In this document: positions 1-7,403 of the stretch, one piece after another
How positions within the stretch are numbered: the first letter of the stretch is position 1
Layout of the letters: each line of letters opens with the position of its first letter
Assembly (NCBI GenBank): GCA_017651645.1
Contig: JAGCCO010000039.1
Location: 1-44,886, forward strand
From: Bacteroidales bacterium
GTDB lineage: Bacteria; Bacteroidota; Bacteroidia; Bacteroidales; F082
DNA length: 44,886 bases
Direction: 5' to 3'
Program-made: the position numbers and the translations under genes
The notes under the pieces: generated by a model
Told to the model about the DNA's origin: nothing
Seen by the model: the letters and a program-made list of their open reading frames with translations, nothing else
The model's database searches: none

Positions 1-130
1 CTTGCAAGTCACCACCCGCGACTATCAGTATCAAGATACAGCCAACTGCTACACGGGCTTCCGTTGCATCCAGCCTTACTTAGGCCGCAACAAGGGCGAC
101 AACCCGAGAATGTCGAGGGTTTACAGATAA
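1..130 (+). CDS. gldK: GldK-like T9SS lipoprotein, C-terminal end only
   Basis: An open frame enters from the left edge (codons start at base 2) and ends at TAA 128-130. The last 42 residues include the motif GFRCIQPYLGRN. GFRC near the C-terminus is typical of the formylglycine-generating-enzyme/sulfatase-modifying fold to which GldK and GldJ belong. In Bacteroidota GldK (PorK) is an outer-membrane lipoprotein that forms a periplasmic ring with GldN in the type IX secretion system. The identification rests mainly on position: it lies 56 bases upstream of gldL in the conserved order gldK-L-M-N. The body of the gene is outside the window, so the lipobox and full domain cannot be checked; GldJ is the alternative. 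Confidence 0.8.
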   Translation, partial: LQVTTRDYQYQDTANCYTGFRCIQPYLGRNKGDNPRMSRVYR

Positions 131-186
131 TCAAGAAATCAACAAATTAAAAATAATAAAATTACAATCTTTAAATTACAATTGTC

Positions 187-1032
187 ATGGCAAAAAAAGA
201 ACTTAGCAAATTCCAACAATTCCTCGTGTCGAGAAAGTTCAAGACTTTTATGGGTTACCTCTATGGTTGGGGTGCATCTGTGGTTATGATCGGTGCATAC
301 TTCAAACTGACCCACATTCCTGGTGCTGACTTCATGTTGGCTCTCGGTCTGGGTATCGAAGCTTTGATCTTCTTTATGTCAGCCTTCGAGCCTCAGCATG
401 TGGACTACGCTTGGGATAACGTTTTCGTTGAGTTGGAAGAAGATTGGGACGGCGTGCAGAGAACACAATTTGCCACCACTGGTGCCACGGGCAAAGCTCA
501 ACCCGCCAATGTGGAAGATGCAATGCTCAGCAAGATGTTTGAAAAGATGAATGTCAGCGAAGAGACTTTCAATAAAATTGGCAAGGGCCTCGACAGACTG
601 GCTGCCAATGCCGGTCAGATGGCCGATATCAGCAACGCTATGGCTGCCACTACCAACTATGCCAACGCCATGGATCGTGCTACGAAGTCCATCTCCGACT
701 TCTCGACCGCTTATGTTCAGACCAACCAGAAACTCACTGATTCGTTGGGCAAGCTTGACTTCAGCGCTCTCGATGCCAGCACTATCAAGAAGGTGGCCAA
801 CAGCATGCAGTCGCTCAACTCCATCTATGAGCTTCAACTGCAAGGCGCTGAGCAGACTTCAGCCGCCAGCAAGAAGTTGACCGAAACAATGAACAAGTAC
901 ATGGATAACCTCAACGCTTCATCACAGAACGCTGGCCAACTCAACCAACAGTTGACCCAGTTGTCACAGCGCTTGACCGCTTTGAACAATGTCTATGGTG
1001 GAATGTTGTCAGCAATGAACATCAAGGCATAA
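187..1032 (+). CDS. gldL: Type IX secretion motor protein GldL (PorL)
   Basis: 281 residues. Two transmembrane helices lie at about residues 21-40 and 48-66, joined by a short loop. The second helix carries Glu58 in GIEALIFF, matching the conserved membrane-embedded Glu of GldL that is required for proton-driven motor function; Lys40 closes the first helix. The rest (about 90-281) is a cytoplasmic, Gln/Ala/Ser-rich helical region with coiled-coil character, as in PorL. GldL forms a pentamer around a GldM dimer in the inner membrane and powers T9SS secretion. It is the second gene of the gldKLMN run, 44 bases before gldM. ATG 187 is preceded by an AT-rich stretch without a clear Shine-Dalgarno, usual for this phylum. 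Confidence 0.95.
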   Translation: MAKKELSKFQQFLVSRKFKTFMGYLYGWGASVVMIGAYFKLTHIPGADFMLALGLGIEALIFFMSAFEPQHVDYAWDNVFVELEEDWDGVQRTQFATTGATGKAQPANVEDAMLSKMFEKMNVSEETFNKIGKGLDRLAANAGQMADISNAMAATTNYANAMDRATKSISDFSTAYVQTNQKLTDSLGKLDFSALDASTIKKVANSMQSLNSIYELQLQGAEQTSAASKKLTETMNKYMDNLNASSQNAGQLNQQLTQLSQRLTALNNVYGGMLSAMNIKA

Positions 1033-1076
1033 TTCTACTCGAACCTGATTGTTTAATATAAAAAAGGAGTAAGATT

Positions 1077-2798
1077 ATGTCAGGCGCAAAAGAAACCCCA
1101 AGACAGAAAATGATCGGTATGATGTACCTGGTCTACACTGCCTTGTTAGCCATGAACGTCTCGAAGGACATCTTGGATGCCTTCGATACGGTGAACTCTG
1201 GTGTTCAAACCACCAATATTACCCTCGCTCAACAAATCAACCAGAAATATGCCGCTTTTGAGGAGCAGTACTCGAAGGAGCCTGAAAAAGCCGGTCCGTA
1301 CTGGGAACAGGCTCAGGCTTTGAGAACGGAAGCTGAAGACCTTATCAACTATGTCGAAGCTCTGAAATGGGATTTGGTGAAGAAGATTGAGGAAAAATCG
1401 GCAGCTGAAGCTCTTGAGAGCGGATTGTTGAAGTCAGCCGATACCAACCGTTTTGGTCGTAAAATCTTTGACATCAACACCTCTAAGGTGAAGTCAAGAG
1501 ATAACTACAACCGTCCTACCGCCTATATGATGGGTGACCCCGAAGGTCCCGAAAGCGGTGGCAAAGCCTACGAACTTTCTGAAAAAATCAGACGTTTCCG
1601 TGGCGAAGTAGTGAAAGCCATGGGTCCGGAACATATCCATGAAATCGGACTGATAACCGATAGTATCTATGGTACCAAGGAATATGTCATGCAACAGGCT
1701 GAAGTCCCGGAAAACAAGCTGAAGAGACTGCCTCTCGATGGTGAGTATTATGGCGCAAAGGTGAGCTATTATCCTGGCTCGACGGATGCCGTGCAAGACA
1801 GTTGGGAATACCGTAACTTCCACCACACCGTGTTGGTGGCTGACGTGACCCTTCTGAATAAGATCATCTCTGAGGCCCAGACCGCTGAGTTGAATGCCGT
1901 CACCCAATTGATGACGAACATCCATGCCTCCGACTTTACCTTCGATGAGATTGGTGCCAAGGTGTTTGCTGAGAGCGGCTATCTCCTCTCTGGCCAGACC
2001 TATCACGCCCAAGCTATGGTGACCGCTTGGCAGAACGCCAAGACGACTGCCACAGTTAGCCTTGATGGTGGCCCGATGAAGGAATACACCAGCGATGGTC
2101 AAGGTTTGATCAACCTCGATTTCAACTGCGGTGTGGGTAGCCACAGATACAACGGTGTCATCCAAATGTTGGATCCTAAGACGGGTGAGATGAAGGACTA
2201 TACCTTCGAGAACTCCTTCGTTGTGGCTCCTCCTGCGGTGAGCGTCTCGGCCACTAAGATGAATGTGGTGTATCGTGGTATCGACAACCCGATTGCAGTC
2301 GGTGGCGGTGTCGGTGGCGAAATCAATGCCACGGCTAGCAGCGGCTCATTGACCAGAACGGGTAATGGTACTTACAACTTGCGTCCCGGCGAAGCCAATG
2401 AAGTGACCATTAATGTCAGTTCCGGCGGTTCCAGCCTTGGTAGCATGAAGTTCCGTGTGAAAGACCTGCCGAAGCCTACGGCTCTTATCCGCAACGTAGT
2501 GAACGGTTTGGTCTCGAAGAGCGCTCTGCTTGCCGCCAACCGTGTGGAAGCCGAGATGAAGGACTTCGACTTCGATGGCGTCCACTATGATGTGGTAGCT
2601 TATACATTCCGTTACAAGACCAAGAGCGGTACTACCAAGGAAGCCAAAGCTAACAGTGGTGCCTTCACCGATGAGATCAAGAATGCAATCAGTCAGGCCA
2701 ATGTCGGCGACATGTTTGTTTTCACTGCCATCCAGGTGAGAGGTAACGACGGCAAGACCAAGACCCTTGACACGCCTATCGGTGTTGAAATCAAGTAA
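1077..2798 (+). CDS. gldM: Type IX secretion motor protein GldM (PorM)
   Basis: 573 residues. One N-terminal transmembrane helix (about 13-29, MIGMMYLVYTALLAMNVSK) follows a short cytoplasmic tail; the rest is periplasmic. An alpha-helical D1 region (about 30-230) is followed by beta-rich D2-D4 domains with sequences such as MNVVYRGIDNPIAVGGG, characteristic of the GldM/PorM C-terminal domains. GldM dimerises, spans the periplasm and couples the GldL proton channel to the GldK-GldN ring. The length is close to that of family members (about 515-570). It sits between gldL and gldN with a 25-base gap before gldN, so all are probably co-transcribed. No frameshift or missing region is visible. Confidence 0.96.
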   Translation: MSGAKETPRQKMIGMMYLVYTALLAMNVSKDILDAFDTVNSGVQTTNITLAQQINQKYAAFEEQYSKEPEKAGPYWEQAQALRTEAEDLINYVEALKWDLVKKIEEKSAAEALESGLLKSADTNRFGRKIFDINTSKVKSRDNYNRPTAYMMGDPEGPESGGKAYELSEKIRRFRGEVVKAMGPEHIHEIGLITDSIYGTKEYVMQQAEVPENKLKRLPLDGEYYGAKVSYYPGSTDAVQDSWEYRNFHHTVLVADVTLLNKIISEAQTAELNAVTQLMTNIHASDFTFDEIGAKVFAESGYLLSGQTYHAQAMVTAWQNAKTTATVSLDGGPMKEYTSDGQGLINLDFNCGVGSHRYNGVIQMLDPKTGEMKDYTFENSFVVAPPAVSVSATKMNVVYRGIDNPIAVGGGVGGEINATASSGSLTRTGNGTYNLRPGEANEVTINVSSGGSSLGSMKFRVKDLPKPTALIRNVVNGLVSKSALLAANRVEAEMKDFDFDGVHYDVVAYTFRYKTKSGTTKEAKANSGAFTDEIKNAISQANVGDMFVFTAIQVRGNDGKTKTLDTPIGVEIK

Positions 2799-2823
2799 TA
2801 GAAAAACTTAAAACCTTTATAAA

Positions 2824-3666
2824 ATGAAAAAGACACTTGTTTCCTTGTTGACCCTTGCGGTGCTCTTCGGCAGCCTGAGCCTGAACGCTCAGACGACCGA
2901 CATCAAGCCACCGAAGAACAGCATCCTCTCTGGTCAGCAGCAAATCATGAACGAAAAGGCCCCTTCGCCGCTTCCTATCATCGACGAGTCGAATGTGATG
3001 TGGAAAAAGACGGTGATCAGGGAAATCGACTTCCGTCAGAAGATCAACCAAGTGTTCTACTATCCAATCAATCCGACCGAGGACTGGAGAAACCTCATCA
3101 CGGTGATTTATGATGGCATCAACAGTGGTGACATCACGCCTTACCGTGTGGAGAACAACATTGACGACATGGTGACTCCATTGACTCGCGACGACTTTGA
3201 AAAGGAAAACGTCAAGATTGGTGATCCGCCGGTCATCTGGAAGGACGGCGAAGAAGTGCCTAACGAGATAGTTTTCAAAGACCGTATGATTAATGTGACC
3301 CGTCTGAGAATCAAGGAAGACTGGTATTTCGACAAGAAATTGTCGCAGTTCCTTGTCCGCATCATCGCTTTGGGTCCCATCGTCGTCGACGATGACGGTG
3401 GTCTCTCGCAGGTGTGCTGGATTCCTTACGAGGAATCAAGAGCTGTGCTGGCTAAGGCCATTGCCTTCAACCGCAACAACTCGGCTCAACGCCGCACCTA
3501 TGATGAGGTGTTGCAAAAGCGTATCTTCGACAGTTACATCATCAAGGAAGAGAACGTTTACGACCGTTACATCAACTCCTATGCTTTCAACATTGACGCT
3601 CTCTACGAATCGGAGCGCATCAAGAACGAAATGTTCGACTTCGAACAGAGCCTTTGGGAGTATTGA
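2824..3666 (+). CDS. gldN: Type IX secretion periplasmic ring protein GldN (PorN)
   Basis: 280 residues with a signal peptide (1-22, cut predicted after LNA, leaving Gln23). The mature part contains the GldN family core: VMWKKTVIREIDFRQKINQ, then FYYPINPTEDWRNLITVIYD, then a C-terminal segment with VCWIPYEESRAVLAKA. GldN associates with the lipoprotein GldK to form the periplasmic rings of the T9SS. It is the last gene of the cluster: TGA at 3664-3666 is followed within 25 bases by a strong intrinsic terminator. It is shorter than P. gingivalis PorN but similar in size to flavobacterial GldN. Confidence 0.95.
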   Translation: MKKTLVSLLTLAVLFGSLSLNAQTTDIKPPKNSILSGQQQIMNEKAPSPLPIIDESNVMWKKTVIREIDFRQKINQVFYYPINPTEDWRNLITVIYDGINSGDITPYRVENNIDDMVTPLTRDDFEKENVKIGDPPVIWKDGEEVPNEIVFKDRMINVTRLRIKEDWYFDKKLSQFLVRIIALGPIVVDDDGGLSQVCWIPYEESRAVLAKAIAFNRNNSAQRRTYDEVLQKRIFDSYIIKEENVYDRYINSYAFNIDALYESERIKNEMFDFEQSLWEY

Positions 3667-3687
3667 TGGTTTGCTAATGACAATGGA

Positions 3688-3715
3688 AAAGGACGTCTTC
3701 GGGCGTCCTTTTTTA
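3688..3715 (+). terminator. Intrinsic terminator of gldKLMN
   Basis: GGACG / CGTCC stem (3691-3695 with 3703-3707), an 7-base TCTTCGG loop, a preceding A-run and a following run of six T. It lies 21 bases after the gldN stop and points in the direction of the gld genes. Confidence 0.88.
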
Positions 3716-3716
3716 T

Positions 3717-3739
3717 GCGGTTTCGGTACCGAAAACCGC
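3717..3739. repeat. Imperfect palindrome between two terminators
   Basis: GCGG-TTTCGG-TA-CCGAAA-(A)-CCGC: ten paired bases interrupted by one bulged A, centred on GGTACC. It has no T-run on either side, so it is not a classical terminator. It sits between the gldN terminator and the terminator of the opposing tRNA gene and may act as a transcription barrier or RNA processing hairpin. Confidence 0.5.
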
Positions 3740-3741
3740 AC

Positions 3742-3769
3742 AAAAAAAGCAGCCGATTACTCAGCTGCT
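3742..3769 (-). terminator. Intrinsic terminator of tRNA-Pro
   Basis: Read on the minus strand: AGCAGC stem, 10-base loop, GCTGCT, then seven T. It starts 6 bases beyond the 3' end of the tRNA gene. On the plus strand the hairpin is followed by only four T, so it mainly serves the tRNA. Confidence 0.85.
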
Positions 3770-3775
3770 CTTTTG

Positions 3776-3849
3776 TCGGAGTGGCCCGACTCGAACGGGC
3801 GACCGCTTGCACCCCATGCAAGAATGCTAGCCAACTGCACCACACCCCG
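3776..3849 (-). tRNA. tRNA-Pro (anticodon GGG)
   Basis: The minus strand folds into a full cloverleaf. The acceptor stem is CGGGGTG with CACTCCG (one G-T pair) and discriminator A. The D stem is GTGC/GCAT. The anticodon stem is CTTGC/GCAAG with loop ATGGGGT, giving anticodon GGG. The variable loop is 5 bases and the T arm is GCCCG-TTCGAGT-CGGGC. First base C and anticodon GGG mark proline. The 3' CCA is not encoded; the next bases are CAAAA. It is 74 bases long, with its own terminator downstream. Confidence 0.95.
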
Positions 3850-3915
3850 ATTGCCTTAGCGGCTGCAAAGATACGAATGTTTTTCTAATTGGTGTACACT
3901 TTGCGAAAAAAAAGT

Positions 3916-3923
3916 TACCTTTG
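3916..3923 (+). promoter_or_regulatory. Promoter -7 box of trxB
   Basis: TACCTTTG matches the Bacteroidota housekeeping -7 consensus TAnnTTTG. A TTTG lies at 3900-3903, but its 12-base spacing is shorter than the usual 19-21 for the -33 box, so only the -7 element is convincing. Start of transcription would be near 3930, just before the heptamer repeats. Confidence 0.65.
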
Positions 3924-3935
3924 CAGAGAATTACC

Positions 3936-3963
3936 CTAAACTCTAAACTCTAAACTCTAAACT
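3936..3963 (+). repeat. Four perfect tandem heptamers CTAAACT in the trxB leader
   Basis: CTAAACT occurs four times in a row without mismatch, occupying most of the untranslated leader between the predicted transcription start (about 3930) and ATG 3971. Because the unit is in the leader, copy-number change would alter leader length without changing the protein. Confidence 0.9.
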
Positions 3964-3970
3964 TTGAAAA

Positions 3971-4912
3971 ATGGAACACATTGAATGTCTGATAATTGGA
4001 TCAGGCCCTGCGGGCTACACTGCGGCCATCTATACCTGCCGCGCCGATGTAAAAACCGTCGTTTATGAAGGTATGCAACCCGGCGGACAGTTGACCCAAA
4101 CCACCGAGATAGAGAACTTCCCTGGCTATCCGAAGGGCATCAACGGCCCTGATATGATGGAAGATATCCGTCAACAAGCACTGCGCTTTGGTGCCGAGAT
4201 TCGCGAAGGCGAGGTGACGGCCATCGATGTCAGCCAACGTCCTTTTAAGGTGACGACGGAATATGATGGCGAGTTACTGGCCGACAGTATTATCGTCTCT
4301 ACGGGTGCTGCAGCCCGTTATCTGGGCTTGCCTACCGAAGAAGAGTTCAAAGGCGGCGGCGTGTCGGCTTGTGCCACTTGTGACGGCTTCTTCTATAAAG
4401 GTAAGGATGTTGCGGTAGTTGGCGGCGGCGACACGGCTTGCGAGGATGCCACCTATCTGGCCAAACTCTGCAACAAGGTCTATCTCATCGTCCGTCGCGA
4501 CGTGCTGCGCGCCTCTAAAACTATGCAACACCGTGTTTTGAACACGCCCAACATCGAAGTGTTGTGGAAGCACCAGACCAAGGAACTCTTTGGCGAGCAA
4601 CAAGGCTTTATGAAGAAGCTGAAGGGTGCGGTGCTGTATCATAGTGACACCAAGGAAGAGCGCACTATCTATGTGGACGGCTTCTTTGAGGCCATCGGTC
4701 ACACGCCGAATACCGAACCTTTCAAAGGCATCCTCGATATGGATGATGACGGTTATATCATCACCAAGCCTAAATCGACGGCCACCAACGTGGAGGGCAT
4801 CTTCGCTTGCGGCGACTGCCAGGATCGCATCTATCGTCAGGCCATTGTGGCTGCTGGTACGGGTGCTATGGCGGGTATTGAGGTGGAAAGGTTCTTGGCT
4901 GAGCATAAATGA
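3971..4912 (+). CDS. trxB: Thioredoxin-disulfide reductase
   Basis: 313 residues, normal length for low-molecular-weight thioredoxin reductase. The FAD-binding GSGPAGYTAA is at about 10-19. The redox-active CATC is at 134-137 (SACATCDGFFYKG). The NADPH-binding VVGGGDTACEDA is at about 149-160, and the second FAD motif GIFACGDCQD is near the C-terminus. It uses NADPH to reduce thioredoxin in the cytoplasm. ATG 3971 lies 8 bases after the heptamer array. The stop overlaps the start of the downstream GSCFA gene (ATGA), which suggests translational coupling. Confidence 0.97.
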   Translation: MEHIECLIIGSGPAGYTAAIYTCRADVKTVVYEGMQPGGQLTQTTEIENFPGYPKGINGPDMMEDIRQQALRFGAEIREGEVTAIDVSQRPFKVTTEYDGELLADSIIVSTGAAARYLGLPTEEEFKGGGVSACATCDGFFYKGKDVAVVGGGDTACEDATYLAKLCNKVYLIVRRDVLRASKTMQHRVLNTPNIEVLWKHQTKELFGEQQGFMKKLKGAVLYHSDTKEERTIYVDGFFEAIGHTPNTEPFKGILDMDDDGYIITKPKSTATNVEGIFACGDCQDRIYRQAIVAAGTGAMAGIEVERFLAEHK

Positions 4913-5862
4913 TTCTTCAAACTGAAATAAAGATTCAACCATTGGAGCAGACCATCGCCTACGGCGACGGTCTGCTCTTTCTGGGTTCCTGTTTCGCTGA
5001 TGAAGTGGGCGGTATTTGCCGTGGCTTGGGCTTTGATGCCTTGGTGAATCCTTTTGGTGTGCTCTACAATCCCGCCAGCATCGCACAGTCAGTGACGCGG
5101 CTGGATAATGGAAAACCATTTACCTCTGAAGAAGTTATAAGAGTAGGCGAGGGGCAATACTGCACCTTCAGCCACAATACGGCCTTCTGGAACGTTTCTG
5201 AGTCTGCATTGTTGGAACAGGTCAATCAGAGCCTTGCTGAAGCTCATGCGCATTTTGTCAAATCCAAGTGGATTATTCTTAGTCTGGGCACTTCGTGGGT
5301 TTTCCGAGATAAAGAGAATGGTTTAGTGGTTTCCAACTGTCACAAGCTGCCTGCGGCACGATTTGAGCGAGTTTTCCTGTCGGTGGAACAATCTGTCCAC
5401 TACCTTGCGGAAATTGTTCAGCGGCACCCTGAAAAACAATTTATCTTTACCGTCTCGCCTTTACGACACCTAAAGGATGGCCTGCACGAGAACCAACTGA
5501 GCAAAGCGGCTTTGTTGTTGGCTGTGGACCAGGTGTGCAAACAATTTGGCAATGCCCATTATTTCCCCGCTTATGAAATCCTCTTGGATGAGTTGCGCGA
5601 CTACCGTTTCTATAAGGAAGACATGGTCCATCCCACCGAGCAGGCCGTCCGTTACATTTGGGAACGCTTTGCCGATTTCGCCATCGACCCGAAGGAAAAG
5701 CCTGCCATGAAAGCCGCTGCCGAGTTGAAGCAGATGCTGCAGCATAGGCCTGTGTTTCCTGAAAGCGAATCTTTCAAGCAGTTTGAACAGATGAAAGAAA
5801 AGAAAATCAGCGAATTGAAGCGAGATTTTCCGCGAGTTTGCATTAATAATTTGAGCGATTAG
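4909..5862 (+). CDS. GSCFA domain-containing protein
   Basis: 317 residues. The family-defining GSCFA motif is at residues 26-30 (LGSCFADEVGG), followed by FGVLYNPASI and, further on, ILSLGTSWVFRD and FTVSPLRHLKDG. GSCFA proteins are related to SGNH/GDSL-type hydrolases, but their substrate is not established. The late DMVHPTEQAVRYIWERF resembles the Asp-x-x-His block of that fold, so an esterase-like activity is plausible but inferred. No signal peptide is seen, so it is probably cytoplasmic. The start overlaps the trxB stop by 4 bases, so it is very probably co-transcribed with trxB. Confidence 0.88.
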   Translation: MILQTEIKIQPLEQTIAYGDGLLFLGSCFADEVGGICRGLGFDALVNPFGVLYNPASIAQSVTRLDNGKPFTSEEVIRVGEGQYCTFSHNTAFWNVSESALLEQVNQSLAEAHAHFVKSKWIILSLGTSWVFRDKENGLVVSNCHKLPAARFERVFLSVEQSVHYLAEIVQRHPEKQFIFTVSPLRHLKDGLHENQLSKAALLLAVDQVCKQFGNAHYFPAYEILLDELRDYRFYKEDMVHPTEQAVRYIWERFADFAIDPKEKPAMKAAAELKQMLQHRPVFPESESFKQFEQMKEKKISELKRDFPRVCINNLSD

Positions 5863-5884
5863 GATTTGTTTCCCAAATTATTCG

Positions 5885-5892
5885 TACTTTTG
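5885..5892 (+). promoter_or_regulatory. Promoter -7 box of the pseudouridine synthase gene
   Basis: TACTTTTG matches TAnnTTTG. A TTTG at 5865-5868 lies 16 bases upstream, slightly short for a -33 box. The leader to ATG 5943 would be about 45 bases. Confidence 0.6.
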
Positions 5893-5942
5893 CCGCCCGT
5901 TTGAGAAGACGGACTGAAATTAATACATTAATACCTTATTAA

Positions 5943-7403
5943 ATGATTGACAACGAAAGATCTGGCAAGCGTCCGCGCACCAGAAAACCTGCTGAAGAAG
6001 AATTCCAGCAGAGGAGGTCCTTCAAATTCTATCACCGTGATGGTGACGAGGAAGGACATGAAGAGAGAAGCTTTGGCGACAAGCCGAGAGGTGAGCGCCG
6101 ATTTGATGACAACCGTGGCGACCGCAGGTTCGGCGACCGTAAGTTTGGTGACCGTCCCCGCCGCCGCTTCGACGATGAAGAACGTGGTGAAGGCCGTCGT
6201 GACGACCGTCCTCGCCGTAGATTCGATGATGACGAGCGTCCACGCCGTCGTTTCGATGACGACAAGCCGCGTGAACGCCGTTTCCATGACGACGAGCGTC
6301 CACGTCGCAGATTTGACGACAATGACAGACCGCGTCGCCGTTTTGACGATGACAAACCTCGTGGCGAACGCCGTTTCGATGACCGTCCTCGCCGCAGATT
6401 TGATGATGACGAGCGTCCGCGCCGTCGTTTCGACGACGACAAGCCGCGTGAACGCCGTTTCCATGACGATGAACGTCCGCGTCGCAGATTCGATGATAAT
6501 GACCGTCCAAGACGTCGTTTTGACGATGAAGACAGACCCCGTCGTCGCTTTGTCGATGACAGACCGCGTGGTGGCAACCGTCGCTTCGATGATCGTCCTC
6601 GTCGCCGTTTCGATGACGAGGAAGAACCACGCCGAGGCCGCAAGGGTTATGTCCGCGTTAAAGACCCGTTGTACGACCGCCCGAAAGCTACTGGTGAGAT
6701 TCGCTTGAACAAATACTTGGCCGACTGTGGCATCTGCTCGCGCCGCGAAGCCGATGACCTCATCAAAGCCGGCTGCGTGATGGTGAACGATGAGGTGATT
6801 ACCACGATGGGCTTCAAGGTGAAGACCAATGACAAGGTGGTTTATGGTGGTCAGACTCTCAACCGCGAGAAACTCCGTTACATCCTGCTCAACAAGCCCA
6901 AAGGCTATATCACTACATCCGATGACCCGTATGAACGTGACACCGTGATGGAGCTTGTCAAAAACGCTTGCCCGGAACGAATCTTCCCAGTGGGTCGTCT
7001 CGACAAGCAAACCACTGGTCTCTTGCTGTTCACCAATGACGGTGACTTGGCTAAGAAGTTGACGCATCCAAGCAGTGAGGTCCCGAAACTTTATCATGTC
7101 ATCCTCGATAAGCCTTTGACCAAGAACGATATGCTACGTATCTCCGAAGGCATCGAGTTGGACGACGGTCCCATCGCCGCCGACAATATCGCTTACGACC
7201 AAGATGACGACAGCAAGAAGAGCATCGGCATCGAACTCCATTCGGGTCGTAACCGCATCGTGCGCCGCATCTTCGAACACCTCGGCTACGAAGTGACCAA
7301 ACTCGACCGCGTGATGTTTGCCGGTCTCGACAAGTACAAACTCCCCCGTGGCGAGTGGCGTTTCCTCACCGACCTCGAGGTGGTGAATCTGAAGAAGATT
7401 TGA
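5943..7403 (+). CDS. RluB/RsuA-family rRNA pseudouridine synthase with Arg/Asp-rich N-terminal repeat tail
   Basis: 486 residues. Residues about 251-297 form an S4 RNA-binding domain (EIRLNKYLADCGICSRREAD). The catalytic domain follows, with the conserved GRLDKQTTGLLLFTNDGD in which Asp354 is the expected nucleophile, and a later SGRNRIVRRIFEHLGY. The family (RsuA, RluB, RluE, RluF) isomerises a specific uridine in 16S or 23S rRNA; RluB-like is my best guess. Before the S4 domain lies a roughly 200-residue disordered tail built from RPRRRFDDDE-like units, absent from E. coli RluB. Tails of this composition are known in Bacteroidota members and may bind RNA or drive condensation. The gene overlaps the following methyltransferase frame by a few bases. 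Confidence 0.93.
   Translation: MIDNERSGKRPRTRKPAEEEFQQRRSFKFYHRDGDEEGHEERSFGDKPRGERRFDDNRGDRRFGDRKFGDRPRRRFDDEERGEGRRDDRPRRRFDDDERPRRRFDDDKPRERRFHDDERPRRRFDDNDRPRRRFDDDKPRGERRFDDRPRRRFDDDERPRRRFDDDKPRERRFHDDERPRRRFDDNDRPRRRFDDEDRPRRRFVDDRPRGGNRRFDDRPRRRFDDEEEPRRGRKGYVRVKDPLYDRPKATGEIRLNKYLADCGICSRREADDLIKAGCVMVNDEVITTMGFKVKTNDKVVYGGQTLNREKLRYILLNKPKGYITTSDDPYERDTVMELVKNACPERIFPVGRLDKQTTGLLLFTNDGDLAKKLTHPSSEVPKLYHVILDKPLTKNDMLRISEGIELDDGPIAADNIAYDQDDDSKKSIGIELHSGRNRIVRRIFEHLGYEVTKLDRVMFAGLDKYKLPRGEWRFLTDLEVVNLKKI
6201..6554 (+). repeat. 177-bp tandem duplication inside the Arg/Asp tail of the pseudouridine synthase
   Basis: Bases 6201-6377 and 6378-6554 align with the same order of sub-repeats (RRRFDDDERP, RRRFDDDKPRE, RRFHDDERP, RRRFDDNDRP) and differ mainly at third codon positions. 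The period of 177 bp equals 59 codons, so copy change would keep the frame. Smaller units of about 9-11 codons fill the larger stretch 6060-6640. Many synonymous differences show the duplication is not recent, or that the repeat is under protein-level selection. Confidence 0.85.

Noticed and set aside
3717..3739. GGTACC-centred palindrome as a third terminator
   Set aside because: No T-run follows it on either strand, so it was listed as a repeat only.
5928..7097. 389-codon open frame on the minus strand, plus other-frame ORFs of 200-250 codons, across the pseudouridine synthase gene
   Set aside because: They are by-products of the low-complexity Arg/Asp repeat: the products are monotonous Thr/Val/Ile or Arg/Ser strings, with no domain. 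The plus-strand frame has clear S4 and catalytic motifs.
7355..7399. N-terminal extension of the methyltransferase from GTG 7355
   Set aside because: These codons only read through the end of the upstream gene in another frame and give an unconserved-looking MAFPHRPRGGESEEDL; TTG 7400 at the upstream stop is more natural.
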